A stretch of 7,000 nucleotides of DNA from JAHQVK01 sp039819565 (GTDB lineage: Bacteria; Myxococcota; Kuafuiibacteriia; Kuafuiibacteriales; Kuafuiibacteriaceae). How positions within the stretch are numbered: the first letter of the stretch is position 1; each line of letters opens with the position of its first letter. The notes beneath the pieces were generated by a model. It was not told the DNA's origin and searched no databases. It worked only from the letters and a program-made list of their open reading frames with translations. A program made the position numbers and the translations under genes. Location: positions 1 through 7,000 of the forward strand of contig JBCBRU010000476.1 in NCBI GenBank assembly GCA_039819565.1. Direction: 5' to 3'. Below are positions 1 through 5,342 of the stretch, one piece after another.

Positions 1-119
1 CCTCGTCGAGGACGATCAAGATCAGCTCGAAGTCATCGTCCCGGGCGCTGCGGAGCGCTTTGAGGCGCTCGACCTCGACCAGAGCCGGCCCCGCCCACGT
101 CGCCACGACGGCCACCACC
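1..119 (+). repeat. Left arm of a 119-bp perfect inverted repeat (partner 227-345)
   Basis: Base i pairs with base 346-i for every position from 1 to 119; the match breaks at 120/226. The partner arm lies inside the TlpA-like coding sequence, whose translation is sensible on the plus strand. The left arm is therefore probably the copy and the right arm the original. A 119-bp error-free arm with a 107-bp spacer, starting exactly at the first base of the window, is typical of a fold-back chimera at a contig or read end (template switching in amplification or assembly). A natural palindrome this long would be unstable. Treat 1-119 as suspect sequence; any reading frame crossing it is probably not real. 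Confidence 0.93.
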
Positions 120-578
120 CCGGTCGCGGACGCTCCGCCTCCGATTCCCGAGGGCCGGGTGGCCCTCCGTTTTCGGGCCTACGACGGCACCACTCAGAGC
201 TTGGCGGCGCGCCGGGGAAAACCGGTGGTGGTGGCCGTCGTGGCGACGTGGGCGGGGCCGGCTCTGGTCGAGGTCGAGCGCCTCAAAGCGCTCCGCAGCG
301 CCCGGGACGATGACTTCGAGCTGATCTTGATCGTCCTCGACGAGGCGGTGGAGATGGCGGCCATCTTCGCCGAGACCTTCGGGGTGCCCGAGTCCGTGGG
401 GCGGGTCGAGGACGTGCCTCGCTTCGTGTCCGAGCGGGGGCCCTTCGGGCCCATCGGGGTGGTCCCCACCAGCGTATTGCTCGACGCCGAGGGGCGCATC
501 GCCGTGCGCAGCGACGGTCCATGGCCGGAGGGGACGCTCTCCCGCGCCCTCGACGCCCTCGGCCGGCCAGATTCCTGA
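120..578 (+). CDS. Thioredoxin-fold (TlpA/AhpC-TSA-like) protein without a CxxC motif, 5' end missing
   Basis: The reading frame is open from the left edge, but codons before 120 come from the inverted-repeat copy, so the true N-terminus is unknown. A TTG at 60 would give 172 residues but lies in the suspect arm; GTG at 159 is an internal possibility. What remains is a Pro-rich linker (ADAPPPIPEG), a beta strand entering the fold, a Val-rich strand followed by ATWAGPAL where TlpA/ResA proteins have the WCxxC active site, and VPTSVLLDAEGRI near the end, matching the cis-Pro loop and final hairpin of TlpA-like proteins. Both redox cysteines are replaced by Ala, and there are no Cys residues at all. 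A reductase role is therefore unlikely; a binding or structural role is possible. The Pro-rich linker suggests that a signal or lipoprotein peptide was lost upstream. The gene ends 32 bp before the ftsB-like gene. Confidence 0.72.
   Translation, partial: PVADAPPPIPEGRVALRFRAYDGTTQSLAARRGKPVVVAVVATWAGPALVEVERLKALRSARDDDFELILIVLDEAVEMAAIFAETFGVPESVGRVEDVPRFVSERGPFGPIGVVPTSVLLDAEGRIAVRSDGPWPEGTLSRALDALGRPDS
227..345 (-). repeat. Right arm of the 119-bp inverted repeat, within the TlpA-like gene
   Basis: This is the exact reverse complement of 1-119. It encodes the central strand and helix of the thioredoxin-like domain (from the Val-rich strand before Trp to the start of the next helix), so it is probably the genuine copy. 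Near the junction, ACCGG at 221-225 is matched by the reverse complement of 120-124. This is a near-microhomology, one base out of register, of the kind that can prime a template switch. Confidence 0.9.
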
Positions 579-603
579 CGAGGGTCCGAGCATCTGATAG
601 GCA
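575..603 (+). promoter_or_regulatory. Candidate promoter of the ftsB-like gene (extended -10, possibly leaderless)
   Basis: CTGACG at 575-580 (4 of 6 to TTGACA) is followed by a 17-bp spacer and TGATAGGCA at 595-603. The latter reads as an extended -10 (TGn plus TAGGCA). Only seven bases separate it from the ATG at 611, so transcription would start at or next to the start codon. The same TGATAG, ending at the same distance from the ATG, precedes the gene at 4906. The -10 hexamer is weak (last base A), so this is a candidate only. Confidence 0.35.
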
Positions 604-610
604 GGGCCCG

Positions 611-913
611 ATGACGGCGGCGAGCTCGGCGCGGGAGACGATGGTGCGAGGGGCGCTCACGGCCTTCTCCGGCGCCCTCGTGCTCGCGCTCATCGGGGCC
701 GGTCTCTACGGCGAGGGCGGGGTGCGTAAACAGCAGCGGCTGCGCGGGGAGCTCGAGGCCCGCATCGCCCGTCAGCGTCAGCTCCTCGCCGAGATCGATC
801 GGCTCGAGAACGAGGTTTGGGCGCTCCAATACGACCCCGCCTACGTCGAGTGGGTGGTGCGCCAAGAGCTCGGCTGGGTGCGCGCTGGCGAGCGCGTGGT
901 GAAGTTGAGGTAG
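611..913 (+). CDS. FtsB/DivIC-family septum formation initiator-like protein
   Basis: This is a 100-residue bitopic protein with the family layout. It has a short basic N-terminus, one membrane segment at about residues 14-34, a coiled coil rich in Leu, Arg, Glu and Gln at about 38-72, and a C-terminal motif around DPAYVEWVVRQELGWVRAGE (75-94). That motif matches the FtsB/DivIC signature (DPxYIExxAREELGxVxPGE). Members form a complex with FtsL and FtsQ (DivIC with FtsL and DivIB) in the inner membrane and help activate septal peptidoglycan synthesis. The length is normal. ATG 611 is chosen because the longer frame from 521 overlaps the previous gene and adds only a Pro/Arg-rich stretch; ATG 641 would leave almost nothing before the membrane segment. 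There is no clear Shine-Dalgarno, but a candidate leaderless promoter ends seven bases upstream. phoH follows 38 bp downstream. FtsB versus DivIC cannot be decided from sequence alone. Confidence 0.85.
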   Translation: MTAASSARETMVRGALTAFSGALVLALIGAGLYGEGGVRKQQRLRGELEARIARQRQLLAEIDRLENEVWALQYDPAYVEWVVRQELGWVRAGERVVKLR

Positions 914-951
914 GGCCCGACGCGGGACAACGTGTTAGGACCGAAGCGCCC

Positions 952-2271
952 TTGAGAAAGCACTTCGTTCTCGACACCAACGTGCTTCTGCACGACCCGG
1001 GCGCGCTCTACTCCTTCGCGGATAACGCCGTCATCGTCCCGATCTACGTGATCGAGGAGATCGACCGCTTCAAGCGCGATCTGAACGAGCTCGGCCGCTC
1101 CGCGCGAGAGGTCAGTCGTTCCCTGGATGAGCTCCGCAAGCAGGGAGAGATCTCCAGCGGCGTCGATCTGCCGAACGGGGGGAGCATACAGGTCTACTTC
1201 ACGGACCGGGTCATCCCGATGGAGGTGGTTCAGTCCAACCACGCCATCGACAACCGCATCCTTGCGGTGGCGATCGACATTCAGGAGCACCACCCGGAAG
1301 AGCCGGTGATCCTCGTCTCGAAGGATATCAACCTTCGTATCCGCGCGGACGTCTTGGGTTTGGAGGCGGTCGACTACGACAGCGACCGCATGGAGATCAC
1401 CGAGCTCTACACCGGCATGGTGGAGCACGAGCTCGACGGACCTGGCGTCGATGACTTCTATAAGACGGGCTTTCACTCGGCGGAGACTCTGGACCTCGAG
1501 GTCGCCCCGAATGAGTTCGTCCACATCAAGAACCGGGACAATCCCAGCCACTCCGCCCTCGGCAAGATCGCCAAGGACGAGCGGGGCATCGTGCCCATCA
1601 CCCGGCTCAAGGATGGCCTCTGGGGCATCCGCCCTCGCAACAAGGAGCAGTCCTTCGCCATCGACCTGCTGATGGACGATGACGTGAAGCTCGTGACTCT
1701 GGTGGGTAAGGCGGGCACCGGCAAGACCCTCCTCGCCATCGCCGCGGGCCTTCACAAGGCGACCGAAGAGGGTATCTATCAGCGGGTGTTGGTGTCGCGG
1801 CCCATCTTCCCGTTGGGACGAGACCTCGGATACTTGCCGGGGACGGTCGAAGAGAAGCTCTCCCCGTGGATGCAGCCCATCTTCGACAACGTCGAGTTCC
1901 TGATGGGTTTGAGCAACGACGAGAAGAAGGGCGGGCGCTCCTATAAGGAGCTCATCGACCTGGGGATTCTCGAGATCGAGCCCCTGACCTATATCCGCGG
2001 GCGATCGATCCCTAGCCAGTTCATGGTGGTGGACGAGGCACAAAATCTCACCCCTCACGAGGTGAAGACCATCGTGTCCCGGGCCGGGGAAGGGACCAAG
2101 ATCGTCCTCACGGGCGACCCCTACCAGATCGACAATCCCTACATGGACTCGACCAATAATGGGTTGGTCCATGTCGTGAATCGATTCCGGCCCGAGAAGA
2201 TCTCCGGGCACGTCACGCTGTTCAAGGGCGAGCGCTCCGAACTCGCCGAGCTCGCCGCGAATTTGCTCTGA
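952..2271 (+). CDS. PIN-PhoH family ATPase/ribonuclease (PhoH2 type)
   Basis: With the TTG start at 952 the protein has 439 residues. An N-terminal PIN domain (about 4-135) has the acidic metal-site set: D8 in LDTNVLLHDP, E35/E36 in VIEEID, D100 in AIDNR and D125 in SKDIN. A linker leads to a C-terminal PhoH ATPase (about 215-439) with Walker A GKAGTGKT (252-259), the RPIFPLGRDLGYLPG segment typical of PhoH, Walker B FMVVDEAQN (357-365) and LTGDPYQID (386-394). Characterised mycobacterial PhoH2 proteins couple ATP-driven RNA unwinding to PIN-domain RNA cleavage, so a cytoplasmic RNA-processing role is likely. TTG 952 places the conserved LDTN just after the start and follows AGGA at 937-940 (spacing 11); the longer frame from 817 overlaps ftsB out of frame and is not PIN-like. 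All key residues look intact. No PhoAT-like antitoxin gene precedes it. Confidence 0.93.
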   Translation: MRKHFVLDTNVLLHDPGALYSFADNAVIVPIYVIEEIDRFKRDLNELGRSAREVSRSLDELRKQGEISSGVDLPNGGSIQVYFTDRVIPMEVVQSNHAIDNRILAVAIDIQEHHPEEPVILVSKDINLRIRADVLGLEAVDYDSDRMEITELYTGMVEHELDGPGVDDFYKTGFHSAETLDLEVAPNEFVHIKNRDNPSHSALGKIAKDERGIVPITRLKDGLWGIRPRNKEQSFAIDLLMDDDVKLVTLVGKAGTGKTLLAIAAGLHKATEEGIYQRVLVSRPIFPLGRDLGYLPGTVEEKLSPWMQPIFDNVEFLMGLSNDEKKGGRSYKELIDLGILEIEPLTYIRGRSIPSQFMVVDEAQNLTPHEVKTIVSRAGEGTKIVLTGDPYQIDNPYMDSTNNGLVHVVNRFRPEKISGHVTLFKGERSELAELAANLL

Positions 2272-2279
2272 GCCCCGTC

Positions 2280-3080
2280 ATGGCGAGCAGCCCTCGACCT
2301 CGGCTGGCCTGGGCCACCGACATCCATCTGGACCACGCCGACGTCGAGGCGCGCCAGCGCTTTGCTCGAGCGCTCGCGGCCTCGGGGGCCGAGGCGGTCG
2401 CGCTCACGGGCGACCTCGCGGAGGCGCCCACCCTCACTCACTTTCTCGACGGGCTAGCCGAAGAGGTATCTCTCCCTATCTATTTCGTCCTCGGCAACAA
2501 CGACTATTACCGGGGGAGCATCGAAGGGGTTCGGTCGGTGATGAGGGAGCGCTACGGCTCCGGTCGGGTGCGCTGGCTGCACGGGGGGTGGGAGCGCTTC
2601 GGGGACCGGGCCCTCGTCGGGGTGGACGGCTGGGGCGATGCCCAGCTCGGCAACGTCGATGAGACCCCCATCATGATCAGCGACTTCCGCCTCATCGAAG
2701 ATCTGGCGTGGCGGGATCGCGAGGCGCGACGGGACCACCTCCGGTCCTTGGGGGAGGTCGAAGCGGCGGCCCTACGGGGGCCGCTCTCGGAGGCTCTGGC
2801 CGCCTCGGACGAGGTGGTGGTCCTCACCCACATCCCGCCCTTCGCCGAGGCGTGCTGGTACGAGGGAGGCACGAGTCATCCCGACTGGCAGCCGTGGTTT
2901 ACCTGCCACGCGGTCGGGAAGGTCCTTCGGGAGGCCGCGAGGGCCCACCCTCACAAGCGGCTCGAGGTCCTGTGCGGCCACACCCACGGGGCCGGGGTGG
3001 CCGAGGTTCTGACGAACCTCATCGTGTACACCGGAGGCGCCGACTACGGCACCCCGGAGCTGCAGCCTGGCCTGCGCTAG
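2280..3080 (+). CDS. Calcineurin-like metallophosphoesterase
   Basis: A 266-residue cytoplasmic protein (no signal peptide or membrane segment) with the metallophosphoesterase motifs in order: DIH (14-16), GDL (44-46), GNND (72-75), LTHIPPF (182-188) and GHTH (233-236). These supply the two-metal site used to hydrolyse phosphomono- or phosphodiesters. The third motif is GNND rather than the usual GNHD/E, so the His that often acts as general acid is Asn. YfcE/MJ0936-type phosphodiesterases also lack this His (GNCD or similar), so activity, probably on diesters, is still plausible. The substrate cannot be read from sequence; nucleotide, lipid or nucleic-acid phosphoesters are all possible. The ATG lies 8 bp after the phoH stop with no visible ribosome-binding site, which points to translational coupling with phoH. 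Together they could act in nucleic-acid turnover, but that is speculative. Confidence 0.9.
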   Translation: MASSPRPRLAWATDIHLDHADVEARQRFARALAASGAEAVALTGDLAEAPTLTHFLDGLAEEVSLPIYFVLGNNDYYRGSIEGVRSVMRERYGSGRVRWLHGGWERFGDRALVGVDGWGDAQLGNVDETPIMISDFRLIEDLAWRDREARRDHLRSLGEVEAAALRGPLSEALAASDEVVVLTHIPPFAEACWYEGGTSHPDWQPWFTCHAVGKVLREAARAHPHKRLEVLCGHTHGAGVAEVLTNLIVYTGGADYGTPELQPGLR

Positions 3081-3094
3081 CTAAGCGCCGAAGT

Positions 3095-3126
3095 TTGCGC
3101 TCGATCGCGACGGCTTGGGGTAGGCT
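3095..3126 (+). promoter_or_regulatory. Possible promoter of the DUF2333-like gene
   Basis: The 60-bp gap after the phosphoesterase holds TTGCGC (3095-3100) and GGGGTAGGCT, with TAGGCT at 3121-3126. TAGGCT fits the TAnnnT pattern of a -10 and resembles TAGTCT before the gene at 4906. The spacing between the two hexamers is 20 bp, longer than optimal, so only the -10 deserves any weight. Transcription would start about eight bases before the ATG at 3141. Confidence 0.28.
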
Positions 3127-3140
3127 GACCCGCGAAGGTC

Positions 3141-4253
3141 ATGAGAAACAGAAACGGAGAACCGCTCGACGTCGTGTGGATGCTGGCCGTGGGCTCCGGC
3201 ATCGTGACGGTGATCATCCTCCTCTATACGCTGGTCATCGCCTTCCGCTTTCGGGAGGGAGATCTCGACGACCTCGCTTATCCCCAGCGGGCGATGACCA
3301 CGGGGACCTTCGTGGTCTCGCCCGGAGTGGCGCTGCCCGCGGAAGGGGAAGGAGATCCGGAGGGCGTCGAGAACGAGGGGCAGCGCTGCGCGCCGAGCCA
3401 AACGGTGCGGGTGCTCATCGAGATTCTCGAAACCCTCGTGGTCGACAACAAATGGATCCCGGGCGACCCCATGTACAAAACGGGGTGGTTCGGGCTGGTG
3501 AGCTTCGAGGCGGGCCCGTGGTTCGACAACGAGGCGTCCTTTCAGCTCGGGGCGCTGCGGGCGTCGCGGCGGATCTCGGTCGAGCTGGTGGACATCCTCG
3601 GTCGATCCCGGGGGACGTCGGCTGCGGACGAAGATCTCTCCGACGCCCGGGGGGCTCTTCACTTCCCCGAGCGCGCTTGGCTCATCAATCCGTTCGATGA
3701 GGGCGTGGCCTTCCTCTCCACCTCCGCGGCTTCGTCCTATCGGGGGGCGCTGGAGAGCTTGCGCCGCTACGACGTACGCATCCGCAGCTGCGAGGCTCTC
3801 TTCGACGCCCGCACGGACAACCTCCTCAAGGTCATCGACCGGGTCTCGAACGACATCGGCGCCATGACGGAGACGCTGGCTCTGCGCAGCAAGGGTGAAC
3901 GGTGGAGCGTGGAGGACAAGCGGATGATCGAAGGTGAGGGCAACGACTGGGGCATCTTCGACTTCCGGGCCGACAACCTCTTTCATGAGGCCCACGGATT
4001 GATGTGGGCCTACCACGGGCTGTTTCAGGCCCTACGGGTCGACTTCGGAGCCAGCGTCGAGCAGGCGAATCTGGAGGGGATCTGGGACCGACTCGAGCAG
4101 CACGTGGCGGAGACCGCCTCCCTCGAACCGTGGATCGTGTCCAACGGACGGGAAGACTCTTTTCTCCAGCCTGATCATCTCTCCGTGATGGCCGTCAACA
4201 TGCTCAGGGCACGGGCCAATATGACGGAGCTTCGGGAAGTCCTGAATCCCTGA
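3141..4253 (+). CDS. DUF2333-like single-pass inner-membrane protein
   Basis: This is a 370-residue protein with a short N-terminus, one long hydrophobic segment at about residues 11-35 and a large soluble domain. The segment has Arg on both sides (R2/R4 and R36/R38), so topology is not clear-cut, though a periplasmic domain is likely. The soluble domain carries features I recognise from DUF2333: a KWIPGDPMYKTGWF block (from about 104), a DNEASFQLGALRASRR block followed by LGRSRGTSAADEDL, a DARTDNLL block, and RADNLFHEAHGLMWAYHGL (from about 276) ending in ALRVDF. The family is found mostly in gammaproteobacteria and related groups; I know of no established biochemical function. ATG 3141 has GAAGG at 3134-3138, only two bases away, so Shine-Dalgarno support is poor. 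The gene may have its own promoter, and it converges on the RidA-like gene. The family assignment is from remembered motif patterns and needs a profile search. Confidence 0.75.
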   Translation: MRNRNGEPLDVVWMLAVGSGIVTVIILLYTLVIAFRFREGDLDDLAYPQRAMTTGTFVVSPGVALPAEGEGDPEGVENEGQRCAPSQTVRVLIEILETLVVDNKWIPGDPMYKTGWFGLVSFEAGPWFDNEASFQLGALRASRRISVELVDILGRSRGTSAADEDLSDARGALHFPERAWLINPFDEGVAFLSTSAASSYRGALESLRRYDVRIRSCEALFDARTDNLLKVIDRVSNDIGAMTETLALRSKGERWSVEDKRMIEGEGNDWGIFDFRADNLFHEAHGLMWAYHGLFQALRVDFGASVEQANLEGIWDRLEQHVAETASLEPWIVSNGREDSFLQPDHLSVMAVNMLRARANMTELREVLNP

Positions 4254-4291
4254 GTCTCTCCCGGCTGCAGGATCGCCTGCGAAGGTGGCGC
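4254..4291. other. Convergent intergenic gap with a weak hairpin
   Basis: Thirty-eight bases separate the stops of the DUF2333-like gene and the RidA-like gene. The only structure seen is a 5-bp stem, GCAGG (4267-4271) and CCTGC (4276-4280), with an ATCG loop and no T-run on either strand. It is too weak to call an intrinsic terminator with confidence, although a bidirectional terminator would be expected here. Confidence 0.3.
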
Positions 4292-4684
4292 CTATTCGGG
4301 AGACCAGGCGTCGATTTCGATCTCGACCTTCCACTCCGGCCGGAGCAGGGCGGCCACGACGACCATGGTGGCGGCGGGCATCACGTCTCGAAAGACCTCG
4401 GCGTGGGCTCGCCCGATCGCGTCCGCGTCGGCCGGATCCACGATGAACATCCGCGTTCGGATGACCTCTTCGGGGCGCGCCCCGAGCTCGGCCAGCGCCC
4501 GCAGGCCGATCTCGAGACAGCGGCGGGCCTGCCCCTCCGGATCGCCCACCGCGTAGCTGGTGCCGTCGTCGGCCATCGGACCCGATCCCGCTACGCTGAC
4601 GAGGGGCCCGGAGCGCAGGGCTCGCGAGAAACCGATGGAGGTTTCGAAGGGGGAGCCGGAGCGCGCGTGGCGGCGGGTGACCAT
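4292..4684 (-). CDS. RidA/YjgF/UK114-family protein lacking the RidA catalytic Arg
   Basis: This 130-residue protein has the normal length of the trimeric RidA fold. Visible family features are SGSPFE near the N-terminus, a strand at about 27-35, a helix holding ALAELGARPEEVIRTRMFIVD (about 63-83), GRAHAEVFRDVMPAATM (91-107) and a final strand KVEIEIDA (119-126). True RidA proteins hydrolyse reactive enamine/imine intermediates such as 2-aminoacrylate and use an Arg in the FPARS motif. Here the equivalent PAAT has Ala105, while the EIE acidic residues (E121/E123) remain. It therefore fits the non-RidA Rid subgroups, whose substrates vary, rather than the archetypal deaminase. ATG 4684 is preceded by GGAG (complement of 4693-4696) with eight bases between, a good ribosome-binding site unlike the plus-strand genes. 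It is a lone minus-strand gene, divergent from the secreted-protein gene and convergent with the DUF2333-like gene. Confidence 0.88.
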   Translation of the reverse strand: MVTRRHARSGSPFETSIGFSRALRSGPLVSVAGSGPMADDGTSYAVGDPEGQARRCLEIGLRALAELGARPEEVIRTRMFIVDPADADAIGRAHAEVFRDVMPAATMVVVAALLRPEWKVEIEIDAWSPE

Positions 4685-4905
4685 GGCGGGGGCTCCAGTA
4701 GTACGGGGAGCACAAAATGTAACCCGATTCTCACCCGTCCCTTGCCGCCCCGAGGGGGCTCAAACCGGCTGTGGAGGTCGAATTCCGTGCGGATGACCGC
4801 AGCTCGCGAGGCCCGTGAGGTCATGCCGGCGCAGGGCCGCCGCTCCGGGGACTGCGACGCGAAGGATCCCCTGAATCATTCGACCGCCGTGATAGTCTCA
4901 CCGCC
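4685..4905. promoter_or_regulatory. Divergent intergenic region between the RidA-like and secreted-protein genes
   Basis: A 221-bp region with no convincing gene. Minus strand: TACATT (complement of 4716-4721, 4 of 6 to TATAAT) could be the -10 for the RidA-like gene, with a leader of about 25 bases containing GGAG; no clear -35 is seen. Plus strand: TGATAGTCT at 4890-4898 ends seven bases before ATG 4906, with CTGAAT (4871-4876) as a weak -35 16 bp upstream. A small GC hairpin, GCCCC (4747-4751) and GGGGC (4755-4759), lies between them without a T-run. One frame stays open across part of this region, but it shows no family resemblance and opposes the RidA-like gene. Confidence 0.45.
4871..4898 (+). 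promoter_or_regulatory. Candidate promoter of the 4906 gene (extended -10, leaderless geometry)
   Basis: TGATAGTCT at 4890-4898 reads as TGn plus TAGTCT, which meets the TAnnnT rule. It is preceded by CTGAAT at 4871-4876. The hexamer ends seven bases before the ATG, so the transcript should start at or beside the start codon. No Shine-Dalgarno is present, which is consistent with a leaderless message. The TGATAG position relative to the ATG is identical to that before the ftsB-like gene. Confidence 0.42.
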
Positions 4906-5331
4906 ATGATGCTCGCTGCCGCCGCCCTCGGTGTCGCCCTCGCGACGCCCGCCGTTCCGACCTCCGAAGCCTCGCCCTCGACCTTCAGCCTCGACGTGTC
5001 GGGCACCACCCAGTCCGTGAAGACGGGCGCCAAAGGCCAGCTCTCCGTGCACATCAAGCCCGCCGAGGGCTACAAGGTGAACGAGAAGGGCCCGCTCTCC
5101 CTCAAGCTCAGCGCCAAGGACAAGGTCGCGCTGGAGAAGGCCAAGTTGCTCCGCAAGGACGCGACCGGCAAGGTCACCTCGCCCGAGTTTGCCTGCGGCT
5201 TCGACGCCAAGGCCCAGGGGAAGGATGCCATCACCGTCGACGCGACTTTTGTGATCTGCGACATCGCCGGCACCATCTGCGAGATGAAGAAGGAAAAGGT
5301 CGAGGTCGCCGTCGCCATCACCGACGGCTGA
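4906..5331 (+). CDS. Small exported protein with a DsbD-alpha-like cysteine pair
   Basis: A 141-residue protein with an Ala-rich hydrophobic N-terminus (residues 3-17) and a possible cleavage site near EA at 21-22, so it is probably exported. The signal lacks basic residues before the hydrophobic core, which is atypical. The mature part is Lys-rich and predicted all-beta: VHIKPAEGYKVNEKGPLSLK (48-67), a middle stretch with C97, then ATFVICDIAGTICEMKKEKV (113-132) with C118 and C125. This order resembles the N-terminal domain of DsbD-type proteins, in which an HI-pp-GWH-like strand is followed by a CX5C pair. Here the spacing is CX6C and a third Cys is present. The family call is tentative; no membrane or thioredoxin domain of DsbD follows. 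ATG 4906 is directly followed by another ATG; either could start. The J-domain gene begins 11 bp downstream. Confidence 0.75.
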   Translation: MMLAAAALGVALATPAVPTSEASPSTFSLDVSGTTQSVKTGAKGQLSVHIKPAEGYKVNEKGPLSLKLSAKDKVALEKAKLLRKDATGKVTSPEFACGFDAKAQGKDAITVDATFVICDIAGTICEMKKEKVEVAVAITDG

Positions 5332-5342
5332 GCTTTGCGCCC

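Noticed and set aside
60..119. TTG start at 60 giving a 172-residue first gene
   Set aside because: The first 20 codons lie in the inverted-repeat arm and are the antisense of the same gene's core, so this N-terminus is not credible.
33..865. Long minus-strand frames (33-593 and 194-865) opposite the TlpA-like and ftsB-like genes
   Set aside because: They are Arg/His/Gly/Pro-rich antisense shadows in GC-rich DNA, and the first is lengthened by the inverted-repeat arm. Neither shows family motifs.
841..2211. 456-codon minus-strand frame antisense to phoH
   Set aside because: The plus strand carries every PIN and PhoH motif in order; the minus frame is a codon-bias mirror with no recognisable domain.
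2708..3700. 330-codon plus-strand frame overlapping the phosphoesterase and DUF2333-like genes
   Set aside because: Its Gly/Arg/Pro-rich translation is typical of an out-of-frame shadow, and it overlaps two genes with good domain support.
3081..4016. 311-codon minus-strand frame antisense to the DUF2333-like gene
   Set aside because: It has no motifs, and the plus strand has a membrane segment and recognisable family blocks.
4747..4759. GCCCC-GAG-GGGGC hairpin as a terminator or operator
   Set aside because: The stem has only five base pairs, no T-run follows on either strand, and no gene ends nearby.
4403..4909. Plus-strand frame running through the RidA-like gene and the divergent promoter region
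   Set aside because: It is antisense to a well-supported Rid-family gene, of low-complexity composition, with no ribosome-binding site or family resemblance.
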